Positions 41,280 to 49,570 of a stretch of DNA of 64,000 bases are shown one piece after another. The notes beneath the pieces were generated by a model. That model was given only the letters and a program-made list of their open reading frames with translations. It was not told the DNA's origin and searched no databases. Numbering within the stretch: the first letter of the stretch is position 1; each line of letters starts with the position of its first letter. The stretch spans positions 1 to 64,000 of the forward strand of contig JAEUUA010000020.1 in assembly GCA_016787755.1 (NCBI GenBank), in the 5' to 3' direction. This stretch comes from Cyclobacteriaceae bacterium. GTDB taxonomy: Bacteria; Bacteroidota; Bacteroidia; Cytophagales; Cyclobacteriaceae. A program made the position numbers and the translations under genes.

Positions 41280-42531
41280 CAAATTGTCAATTGTCAATTG
41301 TCAATTGTCAATTGGCCTGTTACTATTGATAAGCCTATCAGGTTCTGCTCAGGTCATAACTCTGGACAGCGTACTCGCTGCCATCGATCGGCAAAATCCC
41401 ATGCTTCAACAATATGATCATAAGGTATCTGCCTTGAATACCTACACCGAAGGAGCAACCAGTTGGATGGCACCAATGGTAGGAGCTGGACCTTACTGGT
41501 ATCCCTACCCGGGTCAGAAGGTCATGGACGAACGTGACAAAGGTATGTTTATGTTCAACATTGAGCAAGACATTCCAAGTCCTGGTAAGCAGCATGCCCG
41601 AAAGGAATATTTCAACTCACGAGCGGGTGTAGAAGAACAAGGGCGCGCTATTCAATACAATGCTTTGCGATCGGAAGCTAAGATGTTGTATTATGATTGG
41701 TTAGTACTCGAGAAAAAATTGAACGTGTTGAATGAGAATGAACGCATTGTAGAATTGATGCTTAAGCTCGCGCGGGTACGGTATCCATACAATCAAGGAA
41801 GTTTAGGAAATATTTATAAAGCCGAAGGCAGATTGTATGAAGTGCAGAACATGATTTTGGAAACGAAGTCTGAGATTGAAGAAAAAGGATTTCGGTTGAA
41901 AGCATTAATGAATGATCCATCCGACAGAGTGTTAAAAATTGATACAACAACTAATGTTTCATTTGATCCCAATAAATTGTTATACGACACAGCTTCTTTG
42001 TTATCTAACAGAAGTGATGTTCAACAAATCAACCGCTCGATCAAAGTTATGCAACAAAATCAATTGCTACAGCGAGCACAAGCTAAGCCCGACTTTCGAA
42101 TTCGCTACGAGCATATGCGGCCTCGTGGCGACATGCCTAAGCAATTTTCTTTGATGGCGATGGTTTCCATTCCCATTGTTCCATGGGCTTCTAAAATGTA
42201 TAAGTCAGAATCAGCCGGTATGACCTATGAGATTGAAGCCATGAAGAAAGAGCAAGAGGGAATTTTACTAGAGACTAAAGGCATGCTGATCGGAATAGCC
42301 ACGCAACTAAAACGCATGCAACAGCAACTCTCTAATTATCAAACTAAGATTATTCCGGCCTTACGAAAGAATTACGAAACCGTTATGCTAGCATACGAAG
42401 AGAATCGTGAACAACTACCGATTGTTATTGATGGGTGGGAAGCCTGGAATATGGCTGAATTAGAGTATTTGGAAAAGTTACAGAATTACTATTCGATGAT
42501 TGTACAATATGAAAAGGAAATTGAGCAATAA
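41263..42531 (+). CDS. TolC-family outer membrane efflux protein (CusC-like)
   Basis: 422 residues from ATG 41263; a TTG three codons earlier is less likely. The signal peptide is unusual: its n-region is encoded by a heptanucleotide repeat and reads NKLSIVNCQLSIG before the hydrophobic core LLLLISLSGSAQ. The mature part shows the paired long helices of the outer membrane efflux protein family, for example NMILETKSEIEEKGFRLKAL and MLIGIATQLKRMQQQLSNYQ. Only one family repeat pair is easy to see and Pro-Gly strands are few, as in heavy-metal members. It forms the outer membrane channel of the RND pump. Confidence 0.85.
   Translation: MKTLTNKLSIVNCQLSIGLLLLISLSGSAQVITLDSVLAAIDRQNPMLQQYDHKVSALNTYTEGATSWMAPMVGAGPYWYPYPGQKVMDERDKGMFMFNIEQDIPSPGKQHARKEYFNSRAGVEEQGRAIQYNALRSEAKMLYYDWLVLEKKLNVLNENERIVELMLKLARVRYPYNQGSLGNIYKAEGRLYEVQNMILETKSEIEEKGFRLKALMNDPSDRVLKIDTTTNVSFDPNKLLYDTASLLSNRSDVQQINRSIKVMQQNQLLQRAQAKPDFRIRYEHMRPRGDMPKQFSLMAMVSIPIVPWASKMYKSESAGMTYEIEAMKKEQEGILLETKGMLIGIATQLKRMQQQLSNYQTKIIPALRKNYETVMLAYEENREQLPIVIDGWEAWNMAELEYLEKLQNYYSMIVQYEKEIEQ
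41283..41310 (+). repeat. Heptanucleotide tandem repeat in the tolC-like signal sequence
   Basis: ATTGTCA is repeated four times without error, followed by a partial ATTG. It lies inside codons 8-17 of the gene at 41263. Since 7 is not a multiple of 3, gain or loss of one unit would shift the frame. Confidence 0.9.
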
Positions 42532-42552
42532 TTCATCAGATCAGCGCTTAAA

Positions 42553-42593
42553 GTTTAAAGTTCAAAGTGTACTCAACACTTTCAACTTTCAAC
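42553..42593. repeat. Palindromic repeat before the first adaptor gene
   Basis: Arms 42553-42570 and 42576-42593 are inverted copies matching at 16 of 18 bases, around the loop ACTCA. It lies between the tolC-like stop and the preferred start of the adaptor gene. In the adaptor frame it would encode FKVQSVLNTFNFQRSTF, which looks like translated repeat, not protein. Confidence 0.7.
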
Positions 42594-42610
42594 GTTCAAC
42601 TTTTAGCTTA

Positions 42611-43852
42611 ATGATGCTAATAGTTATTGTAATTGCGTGCACAACCAACGAGAGTGCCCATAATCATGCAGACACCTATACATGCCCTATGCACCCAACG
42701 GTATTATCCGATAGACCTGGAAGTTGTCCGGTTTGTGGAATGGATCTGGTACGAAAGTCTAAGCAGGGCGAGGAAGTAAAAATTACGGAAGACCTTGCTA
42801 AACTGATTAAGTCTCCGAATGAAAGGGTAACTGCTTCCATCAAAACAGTGAAGGCAGAGTACCGATCATCAACCCTATCTAAAGAATTGCTGGGAATAGT
42901 AGCGTATGACACGCGAAACATTTACATGATTCCTGCCAAGATCGGTGGACGATTGGAAAAAGTTTATCTAAAGTATAATTATCAGCGTGTGACCAAAGGG
43001 ATGAAGATCGCTGAGGTGTATAGTCCTGAATTAATAAATGCACAACGAGAACTGGTTTACCTGAGGCAAAATGATTCTGAAAATAAATCGATGATTGAGG
43101 CAGCCACCCGCAAACTCACATTGCTAGGTGCCACTGAAGATCAAATAAAAAAGCTCGAGAAAAGTAAAGAAGTGTTAAACACATTTTCAATATATAGTCC
43201 GTATGATGGCTACTTAATTTTAAATTCAGAAGCTCCACAAGCTCCGCTCAATACTTCTTTAGCGCCCGGCTCTACTGAAGGAATGGGGATGAATGAGGGA
43301 TTCAAGCAATCAGCAAAATCGAATCCAATTTCAGCGGAGAGTAGTTTGTTAAGGGAAGGTGACTATGTAAGTAATGGTCAAACACTCTTTAGAGTAGTTA
43401 ATGCCAATTCAATTTGGATTGAATTCAATATTCCTGCAGAAGAGGCTTTCAATCTAACAAAGAATGACACGATTGAATTGTTAATCAATGGAAAGAAGAA
43501 CAAAGCCAAAATTGATTTTGTTGAACCTTTTACTGAACAAACTCAGGATTTTATTCAAATCCGTTCTTACTATAAGGGAGATAATTTATTGATTGGTCAG
43601 TTGGTAAATGGTACAGTGCTAGCGATAACGAAAGAAACCTTGTGGTTGCCTAAAACAGCAGTGATGGATTTAGGTATTAATCAGGTTGTGTTTATTAAGG
43701 AGCGTGGACAGTTTAAAGCGAAGCAAGTGGAAACGGGAATTCGTGCCGATGAATTTACAGAAATTATAAAGGGGCTTACTTCCGGTGATGAAGTGGCGAG
43801 CAACGCACAGTATTTGGTAGATAGTGAAGGTTTCATAAAAATACATAACTAG
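42611..43852 (+). CDS. CusB-like RND periplasmic adaptor with heavy-metal-binding domain
   Basis: 413 residues from ATG 42611. The frame extends upstream to ATG 42509 inside tolC, but those codons run through a palindromic repeat, and the later start gives a clean lipoprotein signal (MMLIVIVIACTT, lipid Cys10). An HMBD zinc-ribbon-like domain follows: YTCPMHPTVLSDRPGSCPVC then GMDLV (residues 24-46). The rest is the membrane fusion protein fold: barrel-sandwich (AKIGGRLEKVYLKYNYQRV), a helical hairpin, and beta-barrel parts (LREGDYVSNGQTLFRVVN). It links the pump to the outer membrane channel and can deliver copper. Confidence 0.88.
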   Translation: MMLIVIVIACTTNESAHNHADTYTCPMHPTVLSDRPGSCPVCGMDLVRKSKQGEEVKITEDLAKLIKSPNERVTASIKTVKAEYRSSTLSKELLGIVAYDTRNIYMIPAKIGGRLEKVYLKYNYQRVTKGMKIAEVYSPELINAQRELVYLRQNDSENKSMIEAATRKLTLLGATEDQIKKLEKSKEVLNTFSIYSPYDGYLILNSEAPQAPLNTSLAPGSTEGMGMNEGFKQSAKSNPISAESSLLREGDYVSNGQTLFRVVNANSIWIEFNIPAEEAFNLTKNDTIELLINGKKNKAKIDFVEPFTEQTQDFIQIRSYYKGDNLLIGQLVNGTVLAITKETLWLPKTAVMDLGINQVVFIKERGQFKAKQVETGIRADEFTEIIKGLTSGDEVASNAQYLVDSEGFIKIHN

Positions 43853-43853
43853 T

Positions 43854-44969
43854 ATGAAGAGTATTTCAATTCTGATTTTACTAAGTATGATGGGGTGCAC
43901 TCAACGGAAGGACATGGCCATGGAAGGCATGAACCATGCTGCCAAACCGATGGATGTTGCCAGTAGTTCGTCACTTATGTTATCAGATACCCAAATTCGG
44001 TTGGCCAACATCTCTATGGAAGTGGTCAAGGAAGATGACATGGCTCAGGTAACGCCAGTTAATGCGCGGCTCGTTGTAAATGAAAATCTCACAGAGATAA
44101 TAAGCGCCCGTGTTGCCGGACGGATTGAAAAGCTATTCTTTCGTGAAGCAGGACGCGAAGTAAAGAAGGGCGAGTCCCTCTATGAAGTCTATAGCGAAAA
44201 TTTATTGATCCTTGAACGCGAATATTTGTTAGCAAAATTGCAGTATGAAAAATTGGGGGAGGCCAACCATTACGAATCCATATTAAAGAGCGCAGAAAAG
44301 AAATTGTTGCTCTACGGGCTGACCAAAAATCAGATTATCAACTTGCACAACACTGAAAGTTTGCAATCACGGATCACCTTTCTGTCACCAACTTCAGGGA
44401 TCATAAAAAAGATTGGGGTGGAAGAGGGGCAGTATGTTAGTGAAGGCACACTACTTTATCAAATTGAAAACACAAGCCAACTGTGGGTGGAAGCAGAATT
44501 ATATCCCACCGAAGTGAACTATGTAAAAGTCGGTGATAAAATAGAAGTACTGGTTAACGGGCTTGTACGGCAGCAAGGCGAAGCTACCGTAAACTTTTTA
44601 AGCCCTGAATTAAGAGCGGGTACACAAGTGATGGTGATGCGGGCAACGATATCCAATCCTTCCTTATCGCTTAAACCCGGACAAGCCGCACAAGTGTTAT
44701 TACAACATTCTGCACGTCATTCTTTGGTAATTCCTACCAACTCAGTAATTCGCACTGAGCAAGGAACCCATGTCTATATTGAAACAGAACAAAATACATT
44801 TGAGCCCAGGATGGTTAAAACAGGCATCGAAAATTTTCAATGGGTGGAGATAATCGATGGCGTTAAGGTGGGGGATAAAGTTGTTGCAACGGGTGCTTAC
44901 TTGCTGTATAGTGAACTGGTTCTCAAAAAGGGAATTAACCCGGATGCAAGTAGGACACATAAAAACTAA
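43854..44969 (+). CDS. Second CusB-like RND periplasmic adaptor lipoprotein
   Basis: A 371-residue lipoprotein (MKSISILILLSMMGC, lipid Cys15). A short Met/His-rich stretch after the signal (DMAMEGMNHAAKPM) could bind Cu(I). The membrane fusion protein fold follows: ISARVAGRIEKLFFREAGRE, helical hairpin (LEREYLLAKLQYEKLGEA), and KIGVEEGQYVSEGTLLYQIE. No HMBD domain. It starts one base after the first adaptor. Two different adaptors in one operon may form a mixed hexamer, with the HMBD copy acting as the metal donor. Confidence 0.86.
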   Translation: MKSISILILLSMMGCTQRKDMAMEGMNHAAKPMDVASSSSLMLSDTQIRLANISMEVVKEDDMAQVTPVNARLVVNENLTEIISARVAGRIEKLFFREAGREVKKGESLYEVYSENLLILEREYLLAKLQYEKLGEANHYESILKSAEKKLLLYGLTKNQIINLHNTESLQSRITFLSPTSGIIKKIGVEEGQYVSEGTLLYQIENTSQLWVEAELYPTEVNYVKVGDKIEVLVNGLVRQQGEATVNFLSPELRAGTQVMVMRATISNPSLSLKPGQAAQVLLQHSARHSLVIPTNSVIRTEQGTHVYIETEQNTFEPRMVKTGIENFQWVEIIDGVKVGDKVVATGAYLLYSELVLKKGINPDASRTHKN

Positions 44970-45000
44970 ATTAAATTACAAACTATAACTCATATCAATT

Positions 45001-45609
45001 ATGAAGATCAAATCATTTCTCGTTTCAATCTTTTTATCAGGAGCAACCATTGTGTTGGTTACAAGCTGTGGCTCAAAAAAGGAAGAACATTCAATGGATC
45101 ATGAACCCTCTGCTGTAGCGGATGAGCAACTGGCTGTGCCAATGCCTCCTCAATTTGAAGTTGATGTAGAGTTTCAGCAACAAGTTTCAACTATTTTTGC
45201 TTCTTATGTGAGCATGAAGGAGGCATTTGTTGCTTCCGATGCCTCAAAGGTTGATAAAGAGGCATTCAAGGTACAAGGTGCAGTATCTGGAATAGATGCC
45301 AAGTCATTGAGCAGTGCTGCACTTAATGACTGGAAAATTTATCAGGACGAATTAATTGGCGCATTGAAGGGGATTCAAAGCACCGATGACCTTGAAAAGA
45401 AACGTGCAGCATTCTCTGCAGTTACGGATAATTTATACAAAAGCATTAAAGCCTTTGGGCTTGGCGGTGCTATTGCTTATTATGAGTATTGCCCTATGGC
45501 CTTTAATAATGCTGGTGCTTATTGGCTAAGTGACAATGCAGTAATTCGTAATCCATACTTTGGAGACAAGATGTTGAAGTGTGGATCGGTAGAAGAAGAA
45601 CTCCATTAA
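45001..45609 (+). CDS. DUF3347 lipoprotein
   Basis: A 202-residue lipoprotein (lipid Cys23 in VLVTSCGSKK). A helical DUF3347 domain follows, with the conserved C-terminal segment YYEYCPMAFNNAGAYWLSD and then NPYFGDKMLKCG. The Cys-Met, Met and final Met-x-x-Cys positions could form a copper site. In Bacteroidota this domain is commonly found at the C-terminus of CusB-like adaptors or beside them, which fits here. 31 bases after the second adaptor. Confidence 0.85.
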   Translation: MKIKSFLVSIFLSGATIVLVTSCGSKKEEHSMDHEPSAVADEQLAVPMPPQFEVDVEFQQQVSTIFASYVSMKEAFVASDASKVDKEAFKVQGAVSGIDAKSLSSAALNDWKIYQDELIGALKGIQSTDDLEKKRAAFSAVTDNLYKSIKAFGLGGAIAYYEYCPMAFNNAGAYWLSDNAVIRNPYFGDKMLKCGSVEEELH

Positions 45610-45610
45610 G

Positions 45611-46090
45611 ATGAAGCGCATTTACATTTTGTTCCTGATAGGTCTATTTGCTCAATGCTCTTCATCTGATAAGAAATCAGATTCGTCCATGAATAATATT
45701 GTGTTGACAGATCTATCCGGAAATTCTGTTAGCCTTGATTTGTACAAGGGAAAAACTGTCTTTATTAATTTTTGGGCAACGTGGTGCAAACCCTGTATCA
45801 TGGAAATGCCCACGATTGCTACTATGATGGAGAAATTTAAGAATGACAACATAGTTTTTCTATTTGCAAGCAATGAAGATCTGAATCAGATTGAAAAATT
45901 TGAAAAAAAACATTCATTCGGGTTTCATTATGTTCGTGTGGATAACTTTGAAGCGTTAAACATTCAAGCATTACCTACTACCTATATTTTTAATTCACAG
46001 GGAGAATTAGAATTTTCGGAAGTTGGTTTCCGCAGCTGGGATTCAGCTCAAAACATTGAATTAATCAGCAAAATAGTAAACCATGAATAA
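45611..46090 (+). CDS. TlpA-like thioredoxin lipoprotein
   Basis: A 159-residue protein with a lipoprotein signal (FLIGLFAQC, lipid Cys16) and a thioredoxin fold. The active site is FWATWCKPCIMEMP, with the redox pair Cys59 and Cys62. The cis-proline follows in ALPTTYIF. It is a periplasmic thiol-disulfide protein, likely reducing or protecting cysteines of the metal-binding proteins nearby, or helping copper loading as TlpA/Sco-type proteins do. It begins 1 base after the DUF3347 gene and overlaps the next gene by 8 bases, so the three are one translational unit. Confidence 0.88.
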   Translation: MKRIYILFLIGLFAQCSSSDKKSDSSMNNIVLTDLSGNSVSLDLYKGKTVFINFWATWCKPCIMEMPTIATMMEKFKNDNIVFLFASNEDLNQIEKFEKKHSFGFHYVRVDNFEALNIQALPTTYIFNSQGELEFSEVGFRSWDSAQNIELISKIVNHE

Positions 46091-47303
46091 TAAATACATC
46101 TTAGCGTTCATTTATCTATTAGTCGCCTGTTCCGAAAAGAAAAGCACTGACCAAATTCCTCAACTTACTTTAATTAATTCCCCGGCCAATTCAAACAGTG
46201 CCGAACCTTTTCTATTTACCGATTCAAAAGATCAGGTTTACTTGTCGTGGATTGAAAAGCAGGAAGGACTTAGTCTATTGAAATTCTCAAAATTGGAGAC
46301 AGGAAATTGGACTGAGCCTACGGTGATTGCTTCGGGCAACTCCTGGTTTGTTAATTGGGCCGATTACCCGATGATGACTACACATAATGGAAATTATGTA
46401 GCGCATTTTTTAGATAAGAGTGGAGAAAGTACGTATGCGTATGATGTTAAACTAGTAACATCAGCCGATGGACAGACCTGGAATAATCCAATTATACTTC
46501 ATGATGACAAGAAGGAAGCCGAACATGGGTTTGTAACCATTCTCCCATACGGAGACAATTTTTTTGTTACGTGGCTGGATGGAAGAAACACAGTGATGGA
46601 AGGAATGGTCCCGATAGCTACCGGGACGGCAGGAGATCACAGTGGTCATCATGGGGCTATGAGTTTACGGGCCGCGGTGATTGATCCCACAGGAAAAAAA
46701 ATTAACGAATGGGAATTAGATAATAAAACATGTGACTGTTGCCAAACCACTGCGGCTATTACCTCCAATGGGCCTGTGGTTGTATATCGCGATCGGTCGG
46801 ATGAAGAAATTCGTGACATGTCTATCGTTAGACTAGTAAATGATAAGTGGACAACTCCACAGCCTGTGCATAAAGATGAATGGAACATAGCAGGCTGCCC
46901 TGTCAATGGCCCACGCATTTCAAGCAAGGACAATACTGTAACGGTAGCCTGGTTTACTGCCGCCAGCGATGCTGCTCAAGTGAATGTTGCCTTCTCTTCA
47001 AATGGTGGGGAAACTTTTGAAAATCCAATTCGAGTCGATGAAGGAAAAGCAATTGGCAGGGTGGATATCGTTTTACTAGATGAGGATAAAGCAGTAGTGA
47101 GTTGGATGGAAGGTGCTGCCATCAAAGCCCGGATCATCCATAGAAATGGTGAAATGGATTCGCCATGGGGGGTAGCCAATTCATCAGGCGCACGCTCTAG
47201 TGGATTTCCTCAAATGACAAAATCCGGTGATCAATTGTTGTTTGCGTGGACAGATGATAAAGAGAAAACAATTAAAGTAGCACGTATGCCACTAGGTAAG
47301 TAA
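46083..47303 (+). CDS. Beta-propeller lipoprotein with CDCC motif
   Basis: A 406-residue lipoprotein (lipid Cys16 in IYLLVACSE). The mature protein has BNR/sialidase-like blades (SADGQTWNNPIILHDD, SSNGGETFENPIRVDEG, MTKSGDQLLFAWTDD). It has no sialidase catalytic set that I can identify (no RIP motif), so the common label exo-alpha-sialidase is probably wrong. A Cys-rich turn CDCCQTT at 217-223, the nearby HSGHHGAM at 186-193 and AGCPVNG near 271 are good candidates for a copper site. It overlaps the TlpA gene by 8 bases and ends the copper locus. Confidence 0.75.
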   Translation: MNNKYILAFIYLLVACSEKKSTDQIPQLTLINSPANSNSAEPFLFTDSKDQVYLSWIEKQEGLSLLKFSKLETGNWTEPTVIASGNSWFVNWADYPMMTTHNGNYVAHFLDKSGESTYAYDVKLVTSADGQTWNNPIILHDDKKEAEHGFVTILPYGDNFFVTWLDGRNTVMEGMVPIATGTAGDHSGHHGAMSLRAAVIDPTGKKINEWELDNKTCDCCQTTAAITSNGPVVVYRDRSDEEIRDMSIVRLVNDKWTTPQPVHKDEWNIAGCPVNGPRISSKDNTVTVAWFTAASDAAQVNVAFSSNGGETFENPIRVDEGKAIGRVDIVLLDEDKAVVSWMEGAAIKARIIHRNGEMDSPWGVANSSGARSSGFPQMTKSGDQLLFAWTDDKEKTIKVARMPLGK

Positions 47304-47339
47304 CTTCTAAAATTCAATTTCTTGCTTTATGATTTTTGA

Positions 47340-47357
47340 TTAATTATGAGTAATTAA
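47340..47357 (+). promoter_or_regulatory. Inverted repeat before the permease gene
   Basis: TTAATTA-TGAG-TAATTAA is a perfect 7-base dyad ending 7 bases before the permease start at 47365. It could be an operator; AT-only arms make chance occurrence plausible. Confidence 0.25.
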
Positions 47358-47364
47358 CAATCTC

Positions 47365-48669
47365 ATGGAGAAGCCGGATAAAGGAAAAATAGGAATCTGG
47401 ACGGCAACCTCGTTAGTAATCGGTAATATGATTGCTTCGGGTTTGTTTATGTTACCCGCTACACTCGGAATTTTTGGAGGCATCAGTTTGATTGGCTGGT
47501 TAATATCAGGGGCTGGGGCAATTTGCCTGGCGCTAGTCTTTAGTTGGTTAAGCAAACTTCAACCTTCTGCAACCGGTGGACCCTATGCTTATACCCGAGA
47601 AGGCATGGGAAACTTTGCCGGCTTTTTGGTAGCATGGGGCTATTGGATTTCCGTTTGGTGCACTAACGCGGCTATCACAGTGGCTTTTGTTAGCTATCTC
47701 ACTGCGTTTATTCCAGCCTTAGGGAGCAATCCAATACTGGCGGTTGGAGCTGGTCTGTTAGCTGTTTGGATGTTAACATGGGTTAATTCTAAGGGAATTA
47801 AAGAAGCTGGAATTGTTCAGGTAATTACAACGATTTTAAAAATACTTCCGCTTCTCGTTATCACTATTGGCGGACTTTTCTATTTGAATATGGATCATTT
47901 TGTTCCGTTCAATGTAAGCGCGGAATCAAATCTATCGGCAATCACAAGTACCACTACACTAACATTATTTGCCTTTCTGGGATTGGAGTGTGCCACGATT
48001 CCCTCAGGAAGTGTTAAAAATCCTGAGAAGACGGTGGCTCGAGCAACCATCCTTGGAACAATTATCACAACCATTATTTACATAGCTGGAACTGTGGCCG
48101 TGATGGGCATCATTCCACCTTCTATCCTTGTCGATTCGCAAGCACCCTTTGCGGATGCGGCTGCCGCTATTTGGGGTGAGGAAGCACGGTATCTTGTGGC
48201 AGGAGGAGCGGTGATCTCGACCTTTGGTGCGCTTAATGGCTGGATTTTAATCCAGGGTCAAATGCCGATGGCAGCGGCCCGTAATAATTTGTTTCCAAGA
48301 ATCTTCGCCACGGAAAATAAAAATAATGTTCCTGCATGGGGCTTGATGATCACCAGTGTACTGATTTCATTACTCACGATGATGAACTTTAGTAATAGTC
48401 TGGCCAATACTTACAAGTTTGCCATTCTCTTAGGAACCCTCACCTGTTTAATAGCATACCTTTTCTCAATTATTACTTTTTTTATTTTGGATAGCAAGCA
48501 ATCAGGAATACGATGGGGAAAAATGACTGTCGCGTTTCTGGCTTTTATGTATTCCATGTGGGCCGTAATCGGTTCGGGTGAGGAAATTGTTTACTGGGGT
48601 TTTATTATGTTAATGGCGGGCTTACCATTTTATGCCTTTCTTCAAATTAAAAATAAAAAAACTCTTTGA
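47365..48669 (+). CDS. Amino acid permease, APC family (arginine/agmatine antiporter-like)
   Basis: A 434-residue transporter with about twelve hydrophobic helices. TATSLVIGNMIASGLFMLPA is the unwound first helix of APC carriers with the GxG substrate motif, and GGPYAYTREGMGNFAGFLVA follows in helix 3. The overall pattern resembles AdiC. It is translationally coupled to an arginine-deiminase-like enzyme (4-base overlap), which supports arginine, ornithine, citrulline or agmatine as substrate. The exact substrate is inferred only from this context. Confidence 0.88.
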   Translation: MEKPDKGKIGIWTATSLVIGNMIASGLFMLPATLGIFGGISLIGWLISGAGAICLALVFSWLSKLQPSATGGPYAYTREGMGNFAGFLVAWGYWISVWCTNAAITVAFVSYLTAFIPALGSNPILAVGAGLLAVWMLTWVNSKGIKEAGIVQVITTILKILPLLVITIGGLFYLNMDHFVPFNVSAESNLSAITSTTTLTLFAFLGLECATIPSGSVKNPEKTVARATILGTIITTIIYIAGTVAVMGIIPPSILVDSQAPFADAAAAIWGEEARYLVAGGAVISTFGALNGWILIQGQMPMAAARNNLFPRIFATENKNNVPAWGLMITSVLISLLTMMNFSNSLANTYKFAILLGTLTCLIAYLFSIITFFILDSKQSGIRWGKMTVAFLAFMYSMWAVIGSGEEIVYWGFIMLMAGLPFYAFLQIKNKKTL

Positions 48670-49544
48670 AAACAACCTGTCATTCTGAATACGGAAAACT
48701 TAAATCGGTCTTTATTAAAAAACCGGAAGCGGCTTTTGTAAGCGAGCAGCAAGTAAATAATCAATGGAAGGAATTAAATTTTCTGAGCAAACCGGATTTT
48801 TCAAAAGCAATAGCTGAGCATGTAGAGTTTGAAAAGATACTAAGCAGGAGTGGGGCAAGTATTTCGTATCTTCCATTCGACTCAAAAGTTACAATGGATT
48901 CTATGTACTGTCGTGATGCTTCCATTGCTACTGATTTTGGAATGATCATTTGCAATATGGGAAAGGCACAACGGAAAAATGAGCCTACTGCCGAACGTCT
49001 TGCCTTCGAAAAAAAAGAAATTAAAATTTTAGGTGAGATAAAATCACCCGGTACCTTGGAAGGTGGAGATGTTGCCTGGATTGATTCAAAAACTCTTGCA
49101 GTAGGTCATACCTATCGCACCAATGATAGCGGGATCTCTCAGCTTAGGAATTTGTTAGAGCCTATAGGTATTGAAGTGATAGTTGCATCGATGCCGCACT
49201 ATAAAGGCAAGGCCGATGTTTTTCATTTAATGTCGGTGTTGAGTCCGGTTGATAAAGATTTAGCAGTTGTATATTCACCGCTCATGCCCATCTCATTTAG
49301 GAATACATTGCTGGAGAGAGGATTCTCCTTTGTTGAGGTTCCGGATTCGGAATGGGACTCAATGGGCTGCAATGTGTTGGCAATGGCGCCACGTGAAGTG
49401 GTTATGGTAAAAGGGAATCCAATAACTAAACACAGGTTGGAACTGGTAGGCTGCATTGTGTGGGAATATGAAGGGAATGAAATCAGTGTAAAGGGCGGGG
49501 GCGGCCCCACATGTCTCACGCGACCGATTGAACGCTTTATTTGA
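48666..49544 (+). CDS. Amidinotransferase/arginine deiminase-like enzyme
   Basis: 292 residues starting at TTG 48666, whose last two bases are part of the permease stop (TTGA overlap). No other start fits, since the first internal Met is at residue 77 and SEYGKLKSVFIKKP near the N-terminus belongs to the fold. Guanidine-modifying enzyme motifs: YCRDAS (Asp84), LEGGDVAW (131-138), HLMSVLSPVD (His188 region) and the catalytic Cys283 in GGGGPTCLTRP. It probably hydrolyses arginine, methylated arginine or a related compound. Coupled to the permease gene as an uptake-and-breakdown pair. Confidence 0.85.
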   Translation: MKTTCHSEYGKLKSVFIKKPEAAFVSEQQVNNQWKELNFLSKPDFSKAIAEHVEFEKILSRSGASISYLPFDSKVTMDSMYCRDASIATDFGMIICNMGKAQRKNEPTAERLAFEKKEIKILGEIKSPGTLEGGDVAWIDSKTLAVGHTYRTNDSGISQLRNLLEPIGIEVIVASMPHYKGKADVFHLMSVLSPVDKDLAVVYSPLMPISFRNTLLERGFSFVEVPDSEWDSMGCNVLAMAPREVVMVKGNPITKHRLELVGCIVWEYEGNEISVKGGGGPTCLTRPIERFI

Positions 49545-49570
49545 TTTATGAATTTGAAATCTGAAATTGA

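Noticed and set aside
41283..41310. Regular short repeats considered as a CRISPR remnant
   Set aside because: The units are 7 bases long with no spacers, so this is a tandem repeat.
46083..47303. Exo-alpha-sialidase activity
   Set aside because: Only Asp-box-like blades are present; I see no RIP motif or arginine triad, and the context is copper handling.
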